A stretch of 5,977 nt of DNA, taken from Methanomicrobiales archaeon. Lineage in GTDB: Archaea > Halobacteriota > Methanomicrobia > Methanomicrobiales > Methanoculleaceae. The stretch lies in NCBI GenBank assembly GCA_012521035.1, contig JAAYND010000322.1, positions 1-5,977 on the forward strand, written 5' to 3'. The notes under the pieces are model-generated. The model had not been told where the DNA came from. It was given only the letters and a program-made list of their open reading frames with translations, and searched no databases. A program made the translations under genes and the position numbers. How positions within the stretch are numbered: the first letter of the stretch is position 1; every line of letters starts with the position of its first letter. Below, piece by piece: positions 1 to 5,639 of this stretch.

Positions 1-245
1 AATACCGCATCATGGTTTGGGTCCAACCTGGACAGAATCGCCAGATATCCGTCAACCCAGTCAGCATGGGTCAACATATCAGTAAGTTCTTCAAAACCTG
101 CCGTATTGAGATGCGGGGTCACGGCGGCCCACCCATTCTTCCATGCGAGAAGCGCGTATTCTTTTGCAATTTTGATGTTTTCTTCGGTAGAATGGGTATT
201 GTTTCCCGTATACGGCCCGGAAAGGTATAGAAGCGAACGGCTCAT
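1..245 (-). CDS. DUF4406 / nucleoside 2-deoxyribosyltransferase-like protein, C-terminus beyond the window
   Basis: I read an open frame from an ATG at 245 running off the left edge; 81 residues are visible. It begins MSRSLLYLSGPYTGN, the beta-strand plus GPYxG loop that opens the deoxyribosyltransferase/DUF4406 Rossmann-like fold. It continues with a helix around residues 21-36, then AVTPHLNTAG (about 40-49), and ends in a DGYLAILSRLDPNHDAV stretch (about 65-81), all typical of DUF4406. The glutamate expected in the catalytic region lies past the edge, so activity cannot be judged. Relatives cleave or transfer the N-glycosidic bond of deoxynucleosides or deoxynucleotides; viral copies are presumed to act on the nucleotide pool. 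A good Shine-Dalgarno AGGAG (254-258) lies 8 nt before the ATG, which supports this start. The gene is 494 nt from the terminase end and probably has its own promoter. Confidence 0.82.
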   Translation of the reverse strand, partial: MSRSLLYLSGPYTGNNTHSTEENIKIAKEYALLAWKNGWAAVTPHLNTAGFEELTDMLTHADWVDGYLAILSRLDPNHDAV

Positions 246-280
246 TCTCACGGCTCCTGATATATTTATCAGAACCAGCA

Positions 281-289
281 GTATTTAAG
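281..289 (-). promoter_or_regulatory. Candidate archaeal TATA box for the DUF4406-like gene
   Basis: On the minus strand the sequence reads CTTAAATAC. Its centre is about 40 nt before the ATG at 245. Placing transcription start about 26 nt downstream gives a leader of roughly 15 nt that just contains the AGGAG ribosome site at 254-258. The call comes from motif and spacing only. Confidence 0.4.
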
Positions 290-401
290 AGTATCACCAG
301 AAACAACCCTTCCAAACAGGGTTTTGTTGGGTTCGGGGTTTTTTAAACAGGCAAACCGACAACAAACGGAATATTTTTAAGGGTATGGATTCAATACTGG
401 T

Positions 402-422
402 ATGCCGGTCGCCTCCCGGTAT
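402..422 (+). repeat. 7-bp hairpin with one G-U pair
   Basis: Arms 402-408 and 416-422 pair as RNA on the plus strand with a 7-nt loop. The pair 404/420 is G-U in plus-strand RNA but becomes A-C on the minus strand, so the structure is better as a plus-strand transcript. It lies 26 nt before the much stronger hairpin at 449-478. Confidence 0.4.
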
Positions 423-448
423 TTAGTTGACGGACACTGGTTCTCTCA

Positions 449-478
449 CAAGTAACTGCGTGTAAACGCAGTTACTTG
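449..478 (+). repeat. Perfect 13-bp inverted repeat, GUAA-loop hairpin
   Basis: Arms 449-461 and 466-478 are exact reverse complements, separated only by GTAA (462-465). Read as plus-strand RNA the loop is GUAA, a member of the stable GNRA tetraloop class; on the minus strand it is UUAC, which is not a recognised stable class. No T-run follows on either strand, so it does not resemble an intrinsic terminator. It could be part of a small RNA, an mRNA-processing or stability element, or a protein-binding dyad. Confidence 0.75.
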
Positions 479-708
479 CCTTTGCCACAATCTTTTACCT
501 TTTCGCCCCACAGTAATTTTTCCTCATATCGATGACCACCCGGGTTTCAATCCACACCGATATAGTGACGATTTAACGGACTTTGCTGGGCCGACATATG
601 AACATACCAGACGGGTAGAGATCATCAGTTACCTGCATCGTAAATTAGTCAGATTATCCGGTTAATGCTGTAATGGTGGATTGAATTTTCCCGTGTTATT
701 GGAATGAC

Positions 709-713
709 AAAAA
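709..713 (-). terminator. Possible U-rich terminator after terL
   Basis: The minus strand has a T5 run 27-31 nt beyond the large-terminase stop. Archaeal RNA polymerase can terminate at short U-rich stretches without a hairpin. Five T is at the weak end, and no stem precedes it. Confidence 0.25.
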
Positions 714-739
714 GTGGTATTAAGTGTTACAACCCGAAA

Positions 740-1966
740 TTATAACCCGAGGCCGCGTTTACTCATAGTTCTTACGGATCGCTCGGTCCCAAACAGCGTA
801 TGCAGCAAATACCGCTCTTCATCCTTGGTATGGTCGAACTTCTTGATGGGTTTATCTTCGCCGCGTTCTTGTGCTTTGGAATCCCAAACATACGCGCCAT
901 AATCCGCAATTGTCTGTTTGCATCGCTCCAACACCTTGTAACGTCCCGTGGTCAACATCCGGGATTGTGTCCTAATCCCGTCGAGGACGCTGTTATCGGC
1001 GTTTATGACGTTCCTGAACCCGTCCCGCTTCAATTGGAGTTGGAACGATTCGGCGCTTGGGTCAACAATTATCGCCCGGGGAACGATGTTTCCAATGAAC
1101 GCGGCCATTGCATCGGAGAACTCGGAATCGGTCTTTTGTTTGCCTTCATTTGCTGGATCCCAGTAATATTCTCGTTCCTTATATACAGTCCCGGACGCCC
1201 CAATCCCGTATAAGCCAAAGGCGGTTGGATTGGTCGTTCCATAATCAACCGCAACATAATATGACCGAATCTGTTCAGGGATACGCTCAATTACGTGTAA
1301 CTGCTTATCAAACATATCGTAGATGATTCCATCGGCAAGAACCCATTTTCCTTCGACATACCGGTCATACCATACCCCAGTATACTCTCTTTTCAGGGCT
1401 TCAACGAATTCACGCGATAAGAACGGATTATCATCCAATTTAAACTCAAAATGCCGGATTCCATACTCTTCGGCTTTATCCAGGAACCCGACTTTCAACC
1501 AGTGGAACGGGCCTTCCGGGTTGCAAGACCCGTCAAACATTGCTCCCGGTTCGGATAACCGAGATTTTAACATATTGAAAAAAGATTCAGGCCAGGTGGT
1601 GATCTCATCGCCATACGCATAAACCAGCCCCAACCCCTGGATCTTTGTGACGGCCCGCTCATCGTTCGCACCAACAATGTAACAATGCCGGCCGAACAAT
1701 TTTATTTCACCGTCTCCAAACGGGTCCGATACCCGTTTCTTACCATAAATCTCCCGCAACGGGTTCAAAATGTTGCGCTTCAAGGTGCGTTCGGTTTTCC
1801 CGATAAGTAAACAGTTCCCCGGGGGCAGGGTCGTCATCCTCAGAGGAAGGAGGAGAAACCCCCCAACGGTTTTCCCGCTCCGAACCGCGCCACTACTGAT
1901 ATTCCACCGGGAATCAGAATATTCGAGGATATCCAACTGTTTATCGGAAACGTCACGGATAATCAT
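740..1966 (-). CDS. terL: Terminase large subunit (packaging ATPase and nuclease)
   Basis: This 408-residue protein is the motor that pumps viral DNA into the procapsid and cuts it. Its length is normal for the family. The ATPase half shows Walker A GAVRSGKT at residues 26-33, Walker B with D120-E121 in VYAYGDE, and a coupling motif around 146-150 (GSCNP). The linker YVEGKW (203-208) leads into an RNase H-like nuclease half. Its acidic residues are visible as D241 (AVDYGTTNP), D301 (IIVDPSAES) and D377/D381 in DHTKDEERY. It resembles the Terminase_3/Terminase_6 (PBSX-like) group. The ATG at 1966 is 5 nt after the small-terminase stop; only a weak GATGAG precedes it, so translation is probably coupled. 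All key residues are present and nothing looks degraded. Confidence 0.96.
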   Translation of the reverse strand: MIIRDVSDKQLDILEYSDSRWNISSGAVRSGKTVGGFLLLPLRMTTLPPGNCLLIGKTERTLKRNILNPLREIYGKKRVSDPFGDGEIKLFGRHCYIVGANDERAVTKIQGLGLVYAYGDEITTWPESFFNMLKSRLSEPGAMFDGSCNPEGPFHWLKVGFLDKAEEYGIRHFEFKLDDNPFLSREFVEALKREYTGVWYDRYVEGKWVLADGIIYDMFDKQLHVIERIPEQIRSYYVAVDYGTTNPTAFGLYGIGASGTVYKEREYYWDPANEGKQKTDSEFSDAMAAFIGNIVPRAIIVDPSAESFQLQLKRDGFRNVINADNSVLDGIRTQSRMLTTGRYKVLERCKQTIADYGAYVWDSKAQERGEDKPIKKFDHTKDEERYLLHTLFGTERSVRTMSKRGLGL

Positions 1967-1971
1967 GGTGG

Positions 1972-2454
1972 TTACTCATCATCCTGTTTTTTCTTGGTGG
2001 TTTTCTGTTTCTTGCGCTGAACAACTTTTGATTTCAACGCTTTGATGAGTTCGTCCAGGCTTTCGTCGGTCCCATCGTCAATGATCTCATTCAACCGGAA
2101 CAGTTCAATCCGGGTCTTTTCTATGGATAGCGCAGTTTTGATATCGTGGTCGGCCATTGCCAGCCGATACAGCCCGTCTAACCGCGCCCGCGCCCGCCCC
2201 AACTCTTCTTCTCGGTTGACAGAAGCGAGTTTCGTCAATTCTTTCTTGAATGCGGCAATGTCCTTCGATACGGTGTTTATTCCAACATCCCAGAGTTTAT
2301 TACCGGTTTTCTTGTATTGAGCGACATAATATTGTAAAAGGTCATTCCGACCGTATCCGTTCAATAGGAGTTTGAATGCGGCGTTTTGCCTGATTATAAC
2401 TTGGGATCTCGTTGATTTATGAAACGGATCTCCATTCTTTTTAGGAATCGCCAT
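1972..2454 (-). CDS. terS: Probable terminase small subunit (DNA recognition)
   Basis: The product is 160 residues from the ATG at 2454. It lies 5 nt upstream of terL, the usual small-subunit position. Residues about 15-73 look like a helix-turn-helix DNA-binding part ending in GINTVSKDIAAFKKEL (58-73). Residues about 81-121 form a heptad-like helical stretch with LYRLAMADHDIKTALSIEK (95-113), close to the oligomerisation helices of small terminases. The tail is lysine-rich and then acidic (KKKQDDE). Small terminases bind the packaging site and load TerL. Small terminases are poorly conserved, so the call leans on position and architecture. A GTG at 2511 would add 19 residues, but it has no ribosome site and a TATA-like box lies inside that extension, so I prefer ATG 2454. 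Confidence 0.72.
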   Translation of the reverse strand: MAIPKKNGDPFHKSTRSQVIIRQNAAFKLLLNGYGRNDLLQYYVAQYKKTGNKLWDVGINTVSKDIAAFKKELTKLASVNREEELGRARARLDGLYRLAMADHDIKTALSIEKTRIELFRLNEIIDDGTDESLDELIKALKSKVVQRKKQKTTKKKQDDE

Positions 2455-2485
2455 AAAATCATCTCTAACCTGTTTACTTGAAAAA

Positions 2486-2493
2486 TATTTAAA
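2486..2493 (-). promoter_or_regulatory. Candidate TATA box for the terminase genes
   Basis: The minus strand reads TTTAAATA inside the gap after the glycosyltransferase stop. The 31 nt between it and the ATG at 2454 would place transcription start about 9 nt before the start codon, with GATGA in front of the ATG. It suggests terS-terL can be transcribed separately from the modification genes. Confidence 0.5.
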
Positions 2494-2515
2494 GGCTTTT
2501 CGATTCCTCACGTTT

Positions 2516-3397
2516 TCAATCGGTTTTTGGCTTTTTCACTAACCGCATCCCATACTCGTTAGTATCATCGGGGATAACAATCCCGGGTTTCCGCTTCAAC
2601 CGGTTTTTTTTGAACGGGGTATAATCAACATAGTGATGGATACGGCCAAATCTCCAAACGATTCTGGTTACATCGGGATGAAGGTCGCGGATTAACTTAG
2701 ATTTGGCGTAGGTTCCTTCTTTCATGTAAATCTGGTCGGTTAGCCCGCCCGGGACTTGTTGGGTCGCCATTTTGTGACCAACAAACGCATTGAAAAGAAT
2801 CGTGCACCACCCGTCTTTCAAGACGCGCAACGACAAATCCGTATCGTCATTGTATCGCGCCCGCCACCGATACGGCATATCGGTTTTGACCAACATCATC
2901 GAGTAGATGCGGGTATTCAACACGAATGGTGGCCGATAATATTTGCGATGCACAAACGATTCATAATTCAGCCCGGCGAGAGCGACGTTCGTGTATCGGT
3001 CAACAAAATCTTCCATCACTTTGAACATCGTAGGGTCAGCGACTCTGATTTTTTTGTTCTGGTTGACCCGATACAAGGCGCTCACATTATCGTCGAACAC
3101 CCAATGCCGTTCATGCCCATGAGATTCGGCGTGGTCCCAGATGAAATTCCGAACCGGCCCCGTCCCTTGCCGGGCTTCCGGGTCACGCGGGACACACGCA
3201 TCGAACTCGCGGTGGTATCGTTGATCCATGACAATGACTTCGCCGCCTTTGCACACGGCTTTATACTTGTCTTCCTCTTCCGGTTCGACAACAACGATAT
3301 ACGGGAGTCCTATCCGCTCAAATTCCCGTATTGTAAGCCGTCGGTTATCCTGCCACCGGTCATAACTGAGCACATACATCGGGTATTTGGGTTTCAC
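2516..3397 (-). CDS. TET-associated glycosyltransferase (TAGT) family protein, putative DNA-base glycosyltransferase
   Basis: The 293-residue product matches my knowledge of the TAGT/GREB1-type glycosyltransferase family, a GT-A-like fold found in viral base-modification loci. Visible family signatures include YVLSYDRWQDNR (8-19), a strand and VVVEPEEEDKY (35-45), GPVRNFIWDHA (80-90), an acidic WVFDDN (99-104) likely to hold the metal and nucleotide-sugar, IRVADP (117-122), NVALAGLNYE (137-146) and YNDDTDLSLRVLKDGW (182-197). Family members are proposed to transfer a sugar onto hydroxymethylated pyrimidines in DNA. The preferred start is GTG at 3397: it overlaps the preceding stop as GTGA and has GGTGG (3403-3407) 5 nt upstream. 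A GTG at 3406 or ATG at 3379 are alternatives. No TET gene is visible, so the acceptor base is unknown. No signal peptide or membrane segment is seen. Confidence 0.88.
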   Translation of the reverse strand: MKPKYPMYVLSYDRWQDNRRLTIREFERIGLPYIVVVEPEEEDKYKAVCKGGEVIVMDQRYHREFDACVPRDPEARQGTGPVRNFIWDHAESHGHERHWVFDDNVSALYRVNQNKKIRVADPTMFKVMEDFVDRYTNVALAGLNYESFVHRKYYRPPFVLNTRIYSMMLVKTDMPYRWRARYNDDTDLSLRVLKDGWCTILFNAFVGHKMATQQVPGGLTDQIYMKEGTYAKSKLIRDLHPDVTRIVWRFGRIHHYVDYTPFKKNRLKRKPGIVIPDDTNEYGMRLVKKPKTD

Positions 3398-4437
3398 AAG
3401 AACCACCGGAAGAACGTATCTTCATTGTAATGCTCGATTTGTTCGTTGTAATTGCCAAATGCACACCGAGGACAGTTATCGAGGTTTACGGCGTCTATGA
3501 GACTGTGGTGGGCAGGTGAATTCCAATACTCCATGATATCCAGGTGGCGACACATCCGGCCTTCTTCTCGGTTCCGGTAATCGATGCACAAATAACAATA
3601 CCCATCCGCGCAAAATACCGTCGATAACGGAGTCGCCCGACATTTTTCAAACCGATGGATTTTTTGGAACGTGCCAGATACCCGACCAAAATTCGAGTAA
3701 ACCCGGAACTCTTCTGTCTCCAACGTTTCACACCGCTCCAATTGGGAGAACACGGCATCGGTATCGAATTCAATCACCCGGCACTCTCCAAGGATATTCT
3801 CCGATGCTGCGGGCCGGACAAAAAAGTTCTTGAATCCTAACTCTTTTGCCAATTCGCACGCCGTATAAACCTCATGTTGGTTCTTATCGGATAAAAGAAA
3901 TTTAAACGTCAAATCCAACCCTGTTACCGTTGCTAGTTTTGCAAGATTCTTGCACCCTTCCACTAATCGCGGGTATAGGTCGCTGTGTTTAATGTTTCGC
4001 CACGTTTCTTCTGTCCCCGCATCAAAACTCAAACTACAGATTTGAGCGTTCCGCCCAATTGCATCAACCGTCCGTTTATCCAGCCGTGTCCCGTTTGTGC
4101 TGATGATAATCCCCAACCCGGCACCATAGGTATATTCCAGGATCTCCGGGAATTGCGGATGAAGGGTCGGTTCCCCGCCACCGGCGAAACAAACGGTTTT
4201 CACGCCCCAATCGCGGCACATATCGATTATCTGTTTTACATGCTCAAACGGTAGCGTTTGGCTGTTCCGGTAATCCCGAGCGTTGCACCATTCACAACTC
4301 AGGTTACACCGGTTTGTTAAATCAATCCCGACACCAATAGGCGGTTTGAAATCCCCGTCCAGAATCGCGTCAAACCAATCGGTGTAGAGCAGCCCTTTCA
4401 TCTGGCTGAACGATGAATATAGTTTATTCGGTTTCAT
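3394..4437 (-). CDS. Radical SAM enzyme with SPASM/twitch-like auxiliary cluster domain
   Basis: The 347-residue protein has the radical SAM signature C44-x3-C48-x2-C51 (RCNLSCEWCN) for a SAM-binding 4Fe-4S cluster. It also has GGGEPT at 86-91 and STNG at 113-116, which contact SAM in this superfamily. The C-terminal part is rich in cysteine: C266, C276, C281-x2-C284, C296 and C322-x2-C325. That spacing resembles a SPASM or twitch domain holding one or more further Fe-S clusters. The reaction would start from a 5'-deoxyadenosyl radical; the substrate is not readable from sequence. Its fixed place between the ParB-like and glycosyltransferase genes, overlapping both, argues for a role in the same base-modification pathway. 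SPASM enzymes often modify peptides, so a peptide substrate is the main alternative. Oxygen-sensitive chemistry fits an anaerobic host. Confidence 0.92.
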   Translation of the reverse strand: MKPNKLYSSFSQMKGLLYTDWFDAILDGDFKPPIGVGIDLTNRCNLSCEWCNARDYRNSQTLPFEHVKQIIDMCRDWGVKTVCFAGGGEPTLHPQFPEILEYTYGAGLGIIISTNGTRLDKRTVDAIGRNAQICSLSFDAGTEETWRNIKHSDLYPRLVEGCKNLAKLATVTGLDLTFKFLLSDKNQHEVYTACELAKELGFKNFFVRPAASENILGECRVIEFDTDAVFSQLERCETLETEEFRVYSNFGRVSGTFQKIHRFEKCRATPLSTVFCADGYCYLCIDYRNREEGRMCRHLDIMEYWNSPAHHSLIDAVNLDNCPRCAFGNYNEQIEHYNEDTFFRWFL

Positions 4438-5074
4438 CTGTATCGGCGTCCGTATCAGTCACGTATTCATAATCGCGCTGCCGTATATCCTCTTGTTTGG
4501 GGAACCAGATATATTTCGTCTTTTCCGTAATCTTCTGACCAACCAACTCGGAAAACGTATTCACGGCATTATCATCGGGGAAATGCACGATAATCTTGAA
4601 ATGTTTCTCCTCTTCCTGTTTGAATTCCGGCATTCCTTTCCATTCATCTTCGGGATCGAATTTGAATAACCCGTATTCTCCTTCGATATCTTCGATAAGC
4701 GCCCGAATTCCTTCATCTTCCCTATCGGCGGTATCGGCCAGTTCTTTCAAGGCTTCGGCATCTGCTTGAATGAGCGCCCCAATCGGGTCGTAGGTCAAGA
4801 GAACCAAATCTTCTTCTTCTTCGGACAGGTCAACATATTTGACCGGTATCTCGGTTTCTTTCCGTTTTGATGCGAGTTCAACCCGTAGATGCCCATCAAC
4901 CAGGTTCCCGGTCCGCTTATTGACGATAACTTCCTGAACCCATCCAATCTTATCAAGGATGGCTTCCATCGATTTTGTCTGGAGCCGGGTATGCACCCGC
5001 CAATTCTTCGGGTTCTTGTTCAGTTCATCCGGGTTTTCAATCCCCGACCCAATGATCCGGTTTTCCCATGCCAT
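4424..5074 (-). CDS. ParB/sulfiredoxin-fold nuclease-like protein of viral type
   Basis: The 216-residue protein starts with MAWENRIIGSG and NPKNWRVH (21-28), then a helix and GWVQEVIVNKRTGNLVDGHLR (44-64), the ParB/Srx-fold core. DGHLR (60-64) takes the place of the ParB GxRR-like motif that binds nucleotide. The domain ends near residue 98 (LTYDPIGAL). An acidic helical linker follows. Residues 157-195 form a second small domain (HFKIIVHF, then GQKITEKTK and YIWFPKQE) that I recognise from phage proteins of this type. The tail is Asp/Thr-rich. Viral homologues occur beside terminases, methyltransferases and base-modifying enzymes; a DNA-binding, NTPase or guiding role is inferred. I prefer ATG 5074, because relatives begin at this point and GGGGG lies 8 nt upstream; a TTG at 5107 would add 11 residues. 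It overlaps the radical SAM gene by 14 nt. Confidence 0.86.
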   Translation of the reverse strand: MAWENRIIGSGIENPDELNKNPKNWRVHTRLQTKSMEAILDKIGWVQEVIVNKRTGNLVDGHLRVELASKRKETEIPVKYVDLSEEEEDLVLLTYDPIGALIQADAEALKELADTADREDEGIRALIEDIEGEYGLFKFDPEDEWKGMPEFKQEEEKHFKIIVHFPDDNAVNTFSELVGQKITEKTKYIWFPKQEDIRQRDYEYVTDTDADTDETE

Positions 5075-5093
5075 TTCTGGTTCCCCCGGGTAA

Positions 5094-5267
5094 TTACCTC
5101 GGCTCAACGGGTCTGGCTGTGGTATGGCGTTCGCACCAATAATCGAACACCTTCCGCACGGCTTCGGACTTGTTCCTGGCCTTTCCTTCTTTCACCAGTT
5201 TATCCACGGCTTCATAGTGTTTCATTTCCACGCTAGCCGATAAAATGACGCAAGCACCATTAGACAT
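5094..5267 (-). CDS. Small ribbon-helix-helix (MetJ/Arc-type) DNA-binding regulator
   Basis: This short frame encodes 57 residues from ATG 5267 (59 from ATG 5273). It reads as one ribbon-helix-helix unit. A beta strand (ACVILSASVE, about 5-14) is followed by helix 1 (MKHYEAVDKLVKEG, about 15-28) and a turn. Helix 2 then carries the family's RNKSEAVRKVFDYW pattern (about 31-44). Such proteins dimerise and bind short operators through the paired strands. It heads the ParB, radical SAM and glycosyltransferase unit, with its stop 19 nt before the ParB-like ATG, and borders the repeat-rich control region, so autoregulation is a reasonable inference. No clear ribosome site precedes either ATG. The TATA-like box at 5289-5296 would put transcription start close to 5267, consistent with a leaderless message. 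Confidence 0.72.
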   Translation of the reverse strand: MSNGACVILSASVEMKHYEAVDKLVKEGKARNKSEAVRKVFDYWCERHTTARPVEPR

Positions 5268-5288
5268 ATTCATATATTATCATTCAAA

Positions 5289-5296
5289 TTATTTAA
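5289..5296 (-). promoter_or_regulatory. Candidate TATA box for the leftward modification operon
   Basis: The minus strand reads TTAAATAA, preceded by GGTAG as a possible BRE. Its centre is about 25 nt from the ATG at 5267. A second TTTAATA (5333-5339) lies further upstream. Both are preceded by related sequence (CCGGTG at 5302-5307 and 5340-5346 with one extra base), so tandem promoters or a shared operator are possible. Confidence 0.4.
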
Positions 5297-5415
5297 CTAC
5301 CACCGGTTAACGCTGCATTTGACAATTGTGCGTATTAAACACCGGGTTCTGGTATCACATTCCCATTAACCTTATTAAAAAGTGAGTTTTCCGATTCAGC
5401 AACCGTTCTGTCAGA

Positions 5416-5428
5416 TTTCCAGTGGAAA
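5416..5428. repeat. Dyad TTTCCA-G-TGGAAA, copy 1
   Basis: Six-base arms flank a central G. The sequence recurs in inverted orientation at 5640-5650 as TTCCA-C-TGGAA, and the match extends to 13 bases (ATTTCCAGTGGAA and its reverse complement). Pairs of short dyads on both sides of TATA boxes are common for dimeric regulators, such as the ribbon-helix-helix protein encoded next door. Confidence 0.5.
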
Positions 5429-5437
5429 CCGACGTTT

Positions 5438-5466
5438 CTTTATAAACTTTGTCCTTCCTTTATAAA
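5438..5466. promoter_or_regulatory. Twin TATA boxes spaced 20 bp
   Basis: CTTTATAAA occurs at 5438-5446 and again at 5458-5466. TTTATAAA is its own reverse complement and close to the archaeal TATA consensus, so each copy could serve either direction. The 20-bp period is about two helical turns. Confidence 0.45.
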
Positions 5467-5472
5467 GGAAGG
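5453..5472. repeat. 20-bp perfect palindrome over a TATA box
   Basis: Positions 5453-5462 are the exact reverse complement of 5463-5472, with TTTATAAA at the centre and CCTTCC/GGAAGG arms. A factor bound to the arms would cover the TATA box, which makes it a good operator candidate. With no loop it would be a poor RNA hairpin. Confidence 0.7.
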
Positions 5473-5487
5473 CTTACTAATAGTATA

Positions 5488-5519
5488 ATAATATACATAA
5501 TAATATAATATACATAATA
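5488..5519. repeat. 15-bp direct repeat, period 17, in an A+T block
   Basis: ATAATATACATAATA occurs at 5488-5502 and 5505-5519 without mismatch. A partial CATAATA follows at 5521-5527. The surrounding 5481-5530 is nearly all A and T, as expected of an easily melted segment. Confidence 0.7.
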
Positions 5520-5610
5520 CCATAATATAAGAGGAGGAAAACGAGCCCGTTTTCGCGTCCGTTTCCGTATGGATGTAATAGTGTATGTAAGGGTACTATG
5601 TGATTATGAT

Positions 5611-5637
5611 ATTATCGCTATTATCGTGATTATCACT
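5611..5637. repeat. Three tandem 9-bp repeats (iteron-like)
   Basis: ATTATCGCT (5611-5619), ATTATCGTG (5620-5628) and ATTATCACT (5629-5637) share ATTATC and differ only in the last three bases. A degenerate fourth unit may precede them at 5602-5610. They abut the second copy of the TTCCA/TGGAA dyad. Confidence 0.6.
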
Positions 5638-5639
5638 GG

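Larger units (their letters stand above)
246..739. other. 494-nt gene-free stretch between terL and the DUF4406-like gene
   Basis: I find no convincing frame on either strand here; ATG-initiated frames such as those near 599 (plus) or near 600 (minus) close within about 7-16 codons and lack ribosome sites. It holds a strong hairpin (449-478), a weaker one (402-422), an imperfect 6-bp stem (305-310 with 318-323), a T6 run on the plus strand (339-344) and a 10-bp inverted repeat (546-555 with 676-685). I see no tRNA cloverleaf. It could hold a small RNA, a packaging-recognition site or just regulatory DNA. Confidence 0.6.

Noticed and set aside
91..315. Minus- and plus-strand frames of 60-74 codons at the left end.
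   Set aside because: The frame from ATG 245 has a good ribosome site and clear DUF4406 sequence; the others conflict with it and show no known features.
305..344. Short stem (305-310 with 318-323) followed by a T6 run at 339-344 on the plus strand, like a terminator.
   Set aside because: The T-run is 16 nt past the stem, no plus-strand gene ends here, and on the minus strand the run is A6.
545..555. TTTCAATCCAC resembles the start of archaeal CRISPR repeats (GTTTCAATCC).
   Set aside because: Only one such copy is present in that orientation, with a 10-bp inverted match at 676-685; there is no regular repeat-spacer pattern and no cas gene.
800..1213. A 137-codon plus-strand frame over the large-terminase gene.
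   Set aside because: It lies wholly within terL, whose ATPase and nuclease motifs are intact on the opposite strand; it has no recognisable domain.
2756..3430. A 224-codon plus-strand frame over the glycosyltransferase gene.
   Set aside because: It is antisense to a frame with clear family motifs, and its sequence is low-information and has no domain; a codon-bias shadow.
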